Assembly: GCA_002437565.1 (NCBI GenBank)
Contig: DJQL01000104.1
Location: forward strand, 2,800-8,010
Direction: 5' to 3'
Length of the DNA: 5,211 nt
Source of the DNA: Prevotella sp. UBA6387
Lineage (GTDB): Bacteria; Bacteroidota; Bacteroidia; Bacteroidales; Bacteroidaceae
Made by a program: the position numbers and the translations under genes. The first letter of the stretch is position 1. Each line of letters begins with the position of its first letter. The notes beneath the pieces were generated by a model. That model was not told the DNA's origin, did no database searches, and worked only from the letters and a program-made list of their open reading frames with translations. Shown here in pieces: positions 1-4,911 of the stretch.

Positions 1-198
1 CATGCCAGTAACAAAAAACTTACGGAAGCTGGTTCTGCTAAATTCTTTGTGAGAGGTAATGGTGACACAGAAGTAAGGGCACGTGGAATACTTAAAGACA
101 AGGAAATACGCGTCATTCGAGAGTTCATAAAGGACAATTACAAGGAGATGTACATTCTTTGGGCAAAGATGAGTCCAAACGGATTCTACGGTGAGTGA
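1..198 (+). CDS. DUF4160-like protein, 3' end only
   Basis: The gene enters from the left edge in frame 1 and ends at TGA 196-198, leaving 65 C-terminal residues and no start. The visible part begins HASNKKL, continues with GSAKFFV and a polar, glycine-containing stretch, and ends in a helix-like segment (KDKEIRVIREFIKDNYKEMY) followed by LWAKM. This order, a histidine-containing edge, then an 'AKF' strand, then a 'K-E-I-x-x-I-x-x-F-I' helix ending in a Trp, resembles the small DUF4160 proteins, which are often encoded beside DUF2442 partners. No DUF2442-like gene follows here. Molecular function is not established for the family. The family call is made by eye from the C-terminal part only, whereas the reading frame itself is convincing. 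The sequence is AT-richer than the lipoprotein gene further right. Confidence 0.6.
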   Translation, partial: HASNKKLTEAGSAKFFVRGNGDTEVRARGILKDKEIRVIREFIKDNYKEMYILWAKMSPNGFYGE

Positions 199-334
199 TT
201 TTATCATGGTATCGCTGAAATAGGCAGGGTGAGGGCACGTTAAAATGTAAAGTATTATTGCCGAAATTTAACACTTGGGAAGAGGTGCATCCAGAACGGG
301 AAAACTGTTCAAGTTTGCCTATTTGTGGCACCGT

Positions 335-360
335 TGGCCGGTTTTCGGCCATGTTTTCTT
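335..360 (+). terminator. Possible terminator hairpin after the DUF4160-like gene
   Basis: TGGCCG (335-340) and CGGCCA (346-351) pair perfectly around the loop GTTTT and are followed by TGTTTTCTT. The stem is only 6 bp, and the site lies about 137 bases beyond the upstream stop codon. It fits a weak intrinsic terminator for transcription from the left but could be incidental. Confidence 0.35.
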
Positions 361-379
361 GCCATAGAAGCCAAATGTC

Positions 380-404
380 GTCGGCTTTGCGGCGTAAAGC
401 CGAC
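380..404. repeat. Perfect 9-bp hairpin at the edge of the 22-bp array
   Basis: GTCGGCTTT (380-388) and AAAGCCGAC (396-404) are exact reverse complements around the 7-base loop GCGGCGT. The right arm lies inside the first unit of the 22-bp tandem array. No T-run follows, so an intrinsic terminator is unlikely. Confidence 0.5.
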
Positions 405-478
405 ACTATTAAGGCGTAGAGCCGTTGCCTTTACGCCCTAAAGCCTCTGCCTTTACGCCGTAAGGCCGACACTATTTG
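391..478. repeat. 22-bp tandem repeat, four units
   Basis: Four consecutive 22-bp units start at 391, 413, 435 and 457. Each opens with a variant of GGCGTAAAGCC (GGCGTAGAGCC, GCCCTAAAGCC, GCCGTAAGGCC). The second halves come in two types: units 1 and 4 carry GACACTATT, while units 2 and 3 carry TGCCTTTAC. The array is therefore symmetric in the order A-B-B-A. The element GGCGTAAAG also occurs in inverted form as CTTTACGCC, so the region can form several alternative hairpins. Weak flanking copies may exist on both sides (about 369-390 and 479-500). It is noncoding as far as can be seen. Its function is unknown; it could be a variable-number repeat or a remnant of an interspersed element. Confidence 0.75.
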
Positions 479-547
479 AGCGTTTCGGCTGCACCTGGAA
501 AGCACTAAAAACGCAATATACTGACATTCAACATATTACGAGAACTG

Positions 548-605
548 CTAAGAATCGCGTTTTTTCAACCAAGAGGCCGCTTGATTGAAAAAACAAGATT
601 CTCAG
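548..605. repeat. 58-bp imperfect inverted repeat (long hairpin)
   Basis: The inner arms 560-573 (TTTTTTCAACCAAG) and 580-593 (CTTGATTGAAAAAA) pair at 13 of 14 positions around the loop AGGCCG. After a short internal mismatch the pairing resumes with AGAATC (551-556) against GATTCT (597-602), and then CT (548-549) against AG (604-605). The T-run is in the left arm and the A-run in the right arm, so this is not an ordinary intrinsic terminator on either strand. It resembles a small palindromic intergenic element. Whether it recurs elsewhere in the genome cannot be seen from this window. Confidence 0.65.
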
Positions 606-703
606 ACGACCATTTGTAAAAAATTTTCACCCCATCTCCTTGCCTGACGACGGGCGTTGGCGTGGTGTGACAATTGCTTGGATTATCCCGAGTTCAGGTA
701 ATT

Positions 704-711
704 TATCTTTA
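704..711 (+). promoter_or_regulatory. Possible -7 box (TATCTTTA)
   Basis: TATCTTTA matches the Bacteroidota -7 consensus TAnnTTTG except at the last base. A weak -33 match (TTGG, 678-681) lies 22 bases upstream. If active, it would transcribe the inverted repeat at 752-823. No gene with coding character follows, so this is a weak call. Confidence 0.25.
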
Positions 712-751
712 CGACTATAACAACGACGCATATAAAATCAAAAACAACAGG

Positions 752-823
752 TACAACCAATACGACAAGTGCGACTTCGTGTGCATTGCCAGCATAGAAG
801 TTGTATTTGTCGTATACGTTGTA
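752..823. repeat. Long inverted repeat with 38-base loop
   Basis: TACAAC (752-757) and ATACGACAA (760-768) are mirrored by TTGTCGTAT (807-815) and GTTGTA (818-823). The arms are 17 bases with a 2-base mismatch and flank a loop of 38 bases. Nearby AAACAACA (742-749) and TGTTGTTT (849-856) are also reverse complements and could extend the fold with an asymmetric bulge. The segment is AT-rich and has no convincing reading frame. A structured RNA or an inverted-repeat binding site are both possible. Confidence 0.5.
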
Positions 824-973
824 AAGGTTGTCTTAAATATTAATGCTTTGTTGTTTCTATAAACTAATTGTGGATTATTACGGTTACATGCTGCTTCGCG
901 TGTGTGTCAACGGCAATGGGGACAATCGGAGAACCAATTCGCACATTCGCCCATAATCTAACAACATATCTCT

Positions 974-1089
974 TTCCCTCATAAAAGTGTATAAATCTTT
1001 GGCTATTCCCTCATAAAAGTGTATCTTTACGCCCGATATTCCCTCATAAAAATGTAGCAGAGAGCAGGATATTCCCTCATAAAAATGTA
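974..1089. repeat. Array 1: four 18-bp direct repeats at 32-33 bp spacing
   Basis: Copies lie at 974-991, 1006-1023, 1039-1056 and 1072-1089. Copies 1 and 2 read TTCCCTCATAAAAGTGTA, and copies 3 and 4 read TTCCCTCATAAAAATGTA. Copies 2-4 are also preceded by TA, giving a 20-base core. Start-to-start distances are 32, 33 and 33 bp, while the 14-15 base intervals between copies differ from one another. Conserved boxes with unconserved intervals at near-constant phase look like a row of protein-binding sites about three helical turns apart. The last copy ends six bases before the ATG of ATPase gene 1. The units are too short for a CRISPR array. Confidence 0.9.
998..1029 (+). promoter_or_regulatory. 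Probable promoter of ATPase gene 1, embedded in array 1
   Basis: TTTG (998-1001) is followed after 20 bases by TATCTTTA (1022-1029), close to the Bacteroidota pattern TTTG-N19/20-TAnnTTTG with one mismatch at the last base. The -33 box starts six bases after repeat copy 1. The -7 box shares its first two bases with the end of copy 2. Transcription would begin near 1035-1040 and place copies 3 and 4 in the roughly 60-base leader. No better promoter is visible before the start codon. Confidence 0.45.
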
Positions 1090-1095
1090 AAGAAC

Positions 1096-2424
1096 ATGAA
1101 AAGAGACATATACAACAAACTGAAAGATTGGAAGTTGTCAGACTGCAGGAAGCCTTTGATCATGTATGGAGCCCGACAGGTAGGCAAGACATACATCATC
1201 AAGGAGTTTGGGAACTACGAGTTCGACAACATGGTCTATGTCAATTGCTACAAGAACGAGACCATCGCCCAACTCTTCCAAGGAGATGTCGATATCGACC
1301 GAATACTCATCGGGCTATCCGCTTTCACAAGACAAGCCATAACACCTGGCAAGACTCTTGTTTTCCTTGACGAGATACAAGAGATACCACCTGTATTGTC
1401 GTCGCTCAAATACTTTTGCGAGAACAAACCTGAGCTTCATGTCATCGTGGCAGGTTCGCTGCTTGGCGTGATAAACATGAAAGGAGAATCATACCCAGTT
1501 GGCAAGGTCGACATCATGCACCTCTACCCTATGACCTACGAGGAATTTCTCTTGGCCAACAACGAGGAACAACTCGTGGACATACTCAGACTCGGCGACA
1601 AGGTGCTAATCAACAGTCTTGCGCCCAAATACATCGACTATCTCCGTCAATACTATTTCGTTGGCGGAATGCCAGAGGCCGTGCTCCACTTTACCAGGCA
1701 CCATGACCCGATAAAGGCAAGAAGCATTCAGCAGGACATCTTGACGGCATACGAGGCTGACATAAGCAAGCATACCGCAGACCAGACCCAGCGAGTAAGG
1801 ATGGTGTGGCAATCCATACCGGCGCAATTGGCTCGCGAGAACAAGAAGTTCATCTATGGGGCCATACGGAAAGGAGCGAGGGCCAAGGATTTCGAGATAG
1901 CCATACAATGGCTGATTGACGCAGGGCTTGTGCACAAGGTGGAGCGGACAAGGGATGCCAAGGTGCCCTTGAAATTCTACGCTGACATGGAAGCTTTCAA
2001 ACTTTATTTGCTCGACGTGGGCTTGCTGGGTGCTCTCACGATGACACCACCCGACCAAATACTTATCGGTGACAACGTGTTCAGTGAATACAAGGGAGCC
2101 TTCACCGAGAATTTTGTCTTGCAAGAGATGAAGACTCTACCCAACCTGCCAGTATATTATTACAGCAAGGACAATTCCACGCAAGAGATTGACTTCATCG
2201 CACAAGCAGGAAGCAGAATCCTACCGATAGAGGTGAAGGCGGAAGAGAACGTGAAAGCCAAGTCGCTTTCCACCTTCATCAACCACGACTTCGCCTCCTG
2301 TCACTTGAAAGGCATACGCTTCTCCATGCTCGGGTTCCACGACCAAGGGTGGATGGAGAACGTGCCACTGTTCGCGGCAAAGGCATATATCTCGCAAAAT
2401 AGGGAAACGCCTATGTTAAAATAG
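1096..2424 (+). CDS. AAA_14 / DUF4143 family ATPase (paralogue 1)
   Basis: This 442-residue cytoplasmic protein is a predicted P-loop ATPase of the COG1373 type (AAA_14 core plus C-terminal DUF4143). The Walker A motif is GARQVGKT (25-32), Walker B is TLVFLDEIQE (87-96), and a sensor-like AGSLLG lies at 119-124. The central region holds IPAQLARENKKFIYG (241-255) and GARAKDFE, shared with the second paralogue. The C-terminus has EIDF (364-367) and IEVKA (378-382), the spacing expected of a PD-(D/E)XK nuclease-like fold, with D366, E379 and K381 present. Length is usual for the family. The ATG at 1096 aligns with the paralogue's start and follows array 1 by six bases, with no Shine-Dalgarno sequence. 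The biological role of these ATPases is not established. Nuclease activity is only suggested by the motif. The family call is firm. Confidence 0.93.
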   Translation: MKRDIYNKLKDWKLSDCRKPLIMYGARQVGKTYIIKEFGNYEFDNMVYVNCYKNETIAQLFQGDVDIDRILIGLSAFTRQAITPGKTLVFLDEIQEIPPVLSSLKYFCENKPELHVIVAGSLLGVINMKGESYPVGKVDIMHLYPMTYEEFLLANNEEQLVDILRLGDKVLINSLAPKYIDYLRQYYFVGGMPEAVLHFTRHHDPIKARSIQQDILTAYEADISKHTADQTQRVRMVWQSIPAQLARENKKFIYGAIRKGARAKDFEIAIQWLIDAGLVHKVERTRDAKVPLKFYADMEAFKLYLLDVGLLGALTMTPPDQILIGDNVFSEYKGAFTENFVLQEMKTLPNLPVYYYSKDNSTQEIDFIAQAGSRILPIEVKAEENVKAKSLSTFINHDFASCHLKGIRFSMLGFHDQGWMENVPLFAAKAYISQNRETPMLK

Positions 2425-2457
2425 GGGAAAAAGATGCCGTGGACTGCGCTTTTGGCG

Positions 2458-2465
2458 TAACTTTG
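2458..2465 (+). promoter_or_regulatory. -7 box of the lipoprotein gene (TAACTTTG)
   Basis: TAACTTTG is an exact match to the Bacteroidota -7 consensus TAnnTTTG, but no TTTG sits at the proper -33 distance. The leader to the ATG at 2496 would be about 25 bases, A-rich (AGAACAATAAAAAAG) and without a clear Shine-Dalgarno sequence. It suggests the lipoprotein gene is transcribed independently of ATPase gene 1, which ends 71 bases upstream of its start. Confidence 0.6.
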
Positions 2466-2495
2466 CAAGCAGAACAATAAAAAAGTACAAGGAAC

Positions 2496-3356
2496 ATGAT
2501 GGGCAAGTCATTCATTATCGGCATGTCGGCACTGCTGCTTCTCGGCAGTTGCGACACTTACACGGGCACAGGCGCCTACATGGGCAGCACCCTCGGCAGC
2601 ATCTTCGGTTCGGCCATCGGTGGCATAGCCGGAGGCCCTCACGGCAGCGACGTGGGCACGATAGTGGGCATGGTGGGCGGTGCCGTGGCAGGGGCCGCCA
2701 TAGGCCAGGCCACCGACCAAAAGCAGCAGGCGCAGCGCGAGGCTGACCTTGCCGACATGCGAGCAAGAAGGGCCGAGAGACAGGCAAGGAGCCAAGGCTC
2801 ATACGGCTACGGCACGGGCAACAACTATGGCTACGGCACGGGCAACCAGAGCGATGCGAACAGCGGCTTCGACGCCAGCAACAGTGGCGACGACCGCATC
2901 TACGACTTCAAGGGCTCCGACTACAGCGGCAACTACAGCGCGCGCCAGCCAGACGTGAACATGCCCATGCAGTCGGGCGTGGAGAACCTCGCCGGCGACC
3001 TGAGATACACGCCCGACATAGAGATAAGGAACGCGCGCTTCGTGGACGACAACCAAGACGGCAAGATAGAGCGCGGAGAGATGAGCAAGGTCATCTTCGA
3101 GGTCTACAACCGCGGCAGCCACACGCTCTACGACGTGGTGCCCACGGTGGTGGAGGCATCGGGCAACCGCCACATCATGATCTCGCCAAACATGCACGTG
3201 GAGTCGATACAGCCGGGCAAGGGCATCAGGTACACCGCCCTGGTGAAGGCCGACAACCGCCTGAAAGACGGCAACGCCCACTTCTGCGTCAGCGTGGTGC
3301 AGGGCGACAGGAAGATAAGCAAGGTGTGCGAGTTCAACATACCCACGGTGAGATAA
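2496..3356 (+). CDS. Glycine-zipper lipoprotein with EF-hand-like loop
   Basis: This is a predicted lipoprotein of 286 residues. The signal peptide (1-18) ends in the lipobox LGSC with lipidated Cys19. Residues 22-71 are a glycine zipper (repeated GxxxG/GxxxA such as GSTLGSIFGSAIGGIAGG), typical of envelope-associated proteins that may insert into or oligomerise in the outer membrane. A charged Gln/Arg-rich helix (73-99) follows, then a low-complexity YGYGTGN repeat (103-118). The C-terminal part (about 170-286) is predicted beta-rich and starts with DDNQDGKIERGE (184-195), a complete 12-residue EF-hand-type calcium loop (D184, N186, D188, G189, I191, E195). After it come 'FEVYNRG' and 'IQPGKGIRYTA', reminiscent of Ig-like adhesion domains. 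Cys264 and Cys278 could form a disulfide. A second ATG three bases downstream is an equally possible start. The gene is clearly more GC-rich than both ATPases. The specific function is unknown. Confidence 0.88.
   Translation: MMGKSFIIGMSALLLLGSCDTYTGTGAYMGSTLGSIFGSAIGGIAGGPHGSDVGTIVGMVGGAVAGAAIGQATDQKQQAQREADLADMRARRAERQARSQGSYGYGTGNNYGYGTGNQSDANSGFDASNSGDDRIYDFKGSDYSGNYSARQPDVNMPMQSGVENLAGDLRYTPDIEIRNARFVDDNQDGKIERGEMSKVIFEVYNRGSHTLYDVVPTVVEASGNRHIMISPNMHVESIQPGKGIRYTALVKADNRLKDGNAHFCVSVVQGDRKISKVCEFNIPTVR
2802..2846. repeat. Two 21-bp repeats inside the lipoprotein gene (YGYGTGN)
   Basis: Positions 2802-2822 and 2826-2846 are identical at 20 of 21 bases, a period of 24 bp or eight codons, and encode YGYGTGNN followed by YGYGTGNQ. 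This near-identity in a low-complexity linker fits slipped-strand expansion. Copy number could vary between strains without breaking the frame. Confidence 0.75.
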
Positions 3357-3371
3357 ACCAAGCGGCCTTTG

Positions 3372-3390
3372 CGCGCAATCACGCTGCGCG
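3372..3390 (+). terminator. Weak hairpin after the lipoprotein gene
   Basis: CGCGC (3372-3376) and GCGCG (3386-3390) pair around a 9-base loop, starting 15 bases after the stop codon. The only T-run (TTTT at 3400-3403) is about ten bases downstream, so termination here is doubtful. Confidence 0.25.
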
Positions 3391-3407
3391 ACAACATCAT
3401 TTTCGCC

Positions 3408-3496
3408 AAAAGTCGTGAGGGAAATGTGATGAACATAGAGAAAAGTCGTGAGGAAAATGTGATGAACATAGAGAAAAGTCGTAAGGAAAATGTGAT
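3408..3496. repeat. Array 2: exact 33-bp tandem repeat, 2.7 units
   Basis: Three 23-bp boxes lie at 3408-3430, 3441-3463 and 3474-3496, with core AGTCGTGAGGAAAATGTGAT. Copy 1 has GGGAAATG and copy 3 has GTAAGG in place of GTGAGG. The two intervals are identical (GAACATAGAG), so here the full 33 bp is duplicated, unlike array 1. The period equals 11 codons, so the lipoprotein frame stays open beyond its TAA through the array to 3527, which is probably incidental. The array ends five bases before the TTTG of the ATPase gene 2 promoter. The period and the AAAATGT element match array 1, so it is probably the equivalent element of the second paralogue. Confidence 0.92.
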
Positions 3497-3501
3497 TTAT
3501 C

Positions 3502-3532
3502 TTTGGTCATCTACTGAAAATGAGTAACTTTG
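3502..3532 (+). promoter_or_regulatory. Promoter of ATPase gene 2 (TTTG-N19-TAACTTTG)
   Basis: TTTG (3502-3505), 19 bases, then TAACTTTG (3525-3532) is an exact match to the Bacteroidota -33/-7 promoter pattern. Transcription would start around 3537-3540, leaving a leader of roughly 10-15 bases before the ATG at 3551. The -33 box lies five bases downstream of array 2. TATCTTTG (3498-3505) is itself another -7-like match, but no -33 partner is seen for it. Confidence 0.75.
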
Positions 3533-3550
3533 CACAAAACTACATCATTC

Positions 3551-4858
3551 ATGAAAAGATTACTCATTGAGGATTTATATAAATGGAAGACAAAATCTGA
3601 CCGAAAGCCCTTGATCTTGCGAGGAGCAAGACAAGTTGGCAAGACTTGGATATTAAAGGATTTTGGCAAGAAACACTTTAAAGATGTGTGCTACGTCAAT
3701 TTCGAACAAAAAGACACGCTTGCCAGTGTGTTTGAGGGAGAACTGTCACCTCATGACATTATCGAAAAACTGTCAATATTGAAGCGGATGAAAATCAAAC
3801 CGCAAGACACGTTGATTATTTTCGACGAGGTGCAAGAAATGCCTCGTGCGCTTACTTCCTTAAAGTATTTTGCGGAAGAATGCCCCGAATATGCGATTTG
3901 CTGCGCTGGATCATTATTGGGTGTCGCCCTGCACCAGGGGACATCATTTCCAGTGGGCAAGGTAGACTTCCTGGATTTACGCCCCATGTCGTTCCGAGAG
4001 TTTCTCATGGCTCAAGATGAGGAAATGCTCATCGACTATATACTGAGTGGAAACAGGGACCTTGGCGCGTTTGAGACAAAGCTAACTGCTTATCTTAAAA
4101 AATACTTTGTCATAGGTGGAATGCCTGCAGCAGTGGCAAAATGGATTGAAACAAACGACTTCTATGACGTGGATGACGTGCAAAGAAAACTTGTGCTCTC
4201 TTATCAGAACGACTTTTCCAAACATGCGCCACGGCAGCTTGTTGAGAAGATAAGATATGTCTGGGACAGCATTCCGACACAACTCGCAAAGGAAAACAAG
4301 AAGTTCATGTATGGATTAGTGCGACAGGGAGCACGAGCCAGGGAATATGAAGATGCACTATTGTGGCTCTCTGACGCGGGAGAAATCATACGCACTTACA
4401 ATGTCGCAAAACCCGATGTGCCCTTGAAGGCCTATTCCGACTTGAAGGCATTCAAGGTGTTCTTGCTTGATGTTGGACTGCTGAGATGCATGAGTGGGTT
4501 GTCGCCTAAAGCCATCCTCGAAGGCAGCCGGCTTTTTGAAGAATTCAAGGGAGCGCTGACAGAGCAATACGTCTGCCAAGAGCTGCAACTTTTCAAACGC
4601 TTGCAGACCAATTATTATTGGACCTCATCTTCCACCGCTGAAATAGACTTTCTCGTCTCAGACGGCTTGAATGTTTATCCGCTCGAATGCAAGGCTGGGC
4701 TGACAATGAACGCGAAAAGCTTGAAATCGTACCGAGACAGATACGCGCCCTCGTTGTCCATCCGCACCAGTCTGCTACCATACGAACGCCAAGATAACGC
4801 GAAGATGCTCAACCTACCCCTATACCTGCTTTTTACGCTCAACAAAGAACTCGGATAG
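3551..4858 (+). CDS. AAA_14 / DUF4143 family ATPase (paralogue 2)
   Basis: This 435-residue predicted P-loop ATPase is a paralogue of the gene at 1096. With the ATG at 3551 the two proteins align almost without gaps: Walker A GARQVGKT (25-32), Walker B TLIIFDEVQE (87-96), AGSLLG (119-124), IPTQLAKENKKFMYG (241-255), EIDF (364-367) and LECKA (378-382). D366, E379 and K381 of the PD-(D/E)XK-like signature are kept, but the IEVK of the first copy reads LECK here. Identity is roughly half by eye, so the duplication is old or the copies arrived separately. An in-frame TTG at 3530 would add seven residues but lies inside the -7 promoter box, so ATG 3551 is preferred. No Shine-Dalgarno sequence is visible in the short leader. 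The family call is firm, and its physiological role is not established. Confidence 0.93.
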   Translation: MKRLLIEDLYKWKTKSDRKPLILRGARQVGKTWILKDFGKKHFKDVCYVNFEQKDTLASVFEGELSPHDIIEKLSILKRMKIKPQDTLIIFDEVQEMPRALTSLKYFAEECPEYAICCAGSLLGVALHQGTSFPVGKVDFLDLRPMSFREFLMAQDEEMLIDYILSGNRDLGAFETKLTAYLKKYFVIGGMPAAVAKWIETNDFYDVDDVQRKLVLSYQNDFSKHAPRQLVEKIRYVWDSIPTQLAKENKKFMYGLVRQGARAREYEDALLWLSDAGEIIRTYNVAKPDVPLKAYSDLKAFKVFLLDVGLLRCMSGLSPKAILEGSRLFEEFKGALTEQYVCQELQLFKRLQTNYYWTSSSTAEIDFLVSDGLNVYPLECKAGLTMNAKSLKSYRDRYAPSLSIRTSLLPYERQDNAKMLNLPLYLLFTLNKELG

Positions 4859-4883
4859 CACTTGACCATGACGTTTCGGCTCT

Positions 4884-4911
4884 ACGCTTGAATCGCGATG
4901 CCTTCAAGCGT
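4884..4911. repeat. 9-bp stem-loop downstream of ATPase gene 2
   Basis: ACGCTTGAA (4884-4892) and TTCAAGCGT (4903-4911) are perfect reverse complements around a 10-base loop beginning with TCGCGA. It lies about 25 bases after the ATPase stop. No T-run follows, so if it ends the transcript it does so as an RNA-stabilising hairpin rather than a classical intrinsic terminator. An alternative smaller hairpin, CCTTCA with TGAAGG (4901-4916), overlaps it. Confidence 0.45.

Noticed and set aside
125..406. 93-codon ORF on the - strand
   Set aside because: It is antisense to the end of the DUF4160-like gene and starts inside the 22-bp repeat array, with no promoter seen. The composition looks like translated noncoding repeat DNA.
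548..605. The long inverted repeat as an intrinsic terminator
   Set aside because: The T-run precedes and the A-run follows the stem on both strands, the opposite of terminator order.
674..862. 62-codon + strand ORF starting at TTG
   Set aside because: It has a TTG start and low-complexity Asn/Tyr/Val composition. It begins upstream of the only promoter-like box and runs through an inverted repeat.
974..1089. Array 1 as a CRISPR array
   Set aside because: The repeats are only 18 bp with 14-15 base intervals, below CRISPR spacer size, and no cas genes are present.
1606..2124. 172-codon - strand ORF inside ATPase gene 1
   Set aside because: It is an antisense shadow of a strongly supported gene with clear family motifs on the + strand.
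2508..2802. Two 95-codon - strand ORFs and + strand alternative frames over the lipoprotein gene
   Set aside because: These are Arg/Ala/Cys-rich shadows of the GC-rich glycine-zipper segment. The + strand frame has a signal peptide, lipobox and domains.
2799..3281. 160-codon - strand ORF
   Set aside because: It has Val/Ala/His-rich composition typical of antisense to a GC-rich gene and lies fully inside the lipoprotein gene.
3128..3469. 113-codon - strand ORF spanning the end of the lipoprotein gene and array 2
   Set aside because: Its N-terminus is just the translated 33-bp repeat and the rest is antisense to the lipoprotein. It stays open because the period is a multiple of three.
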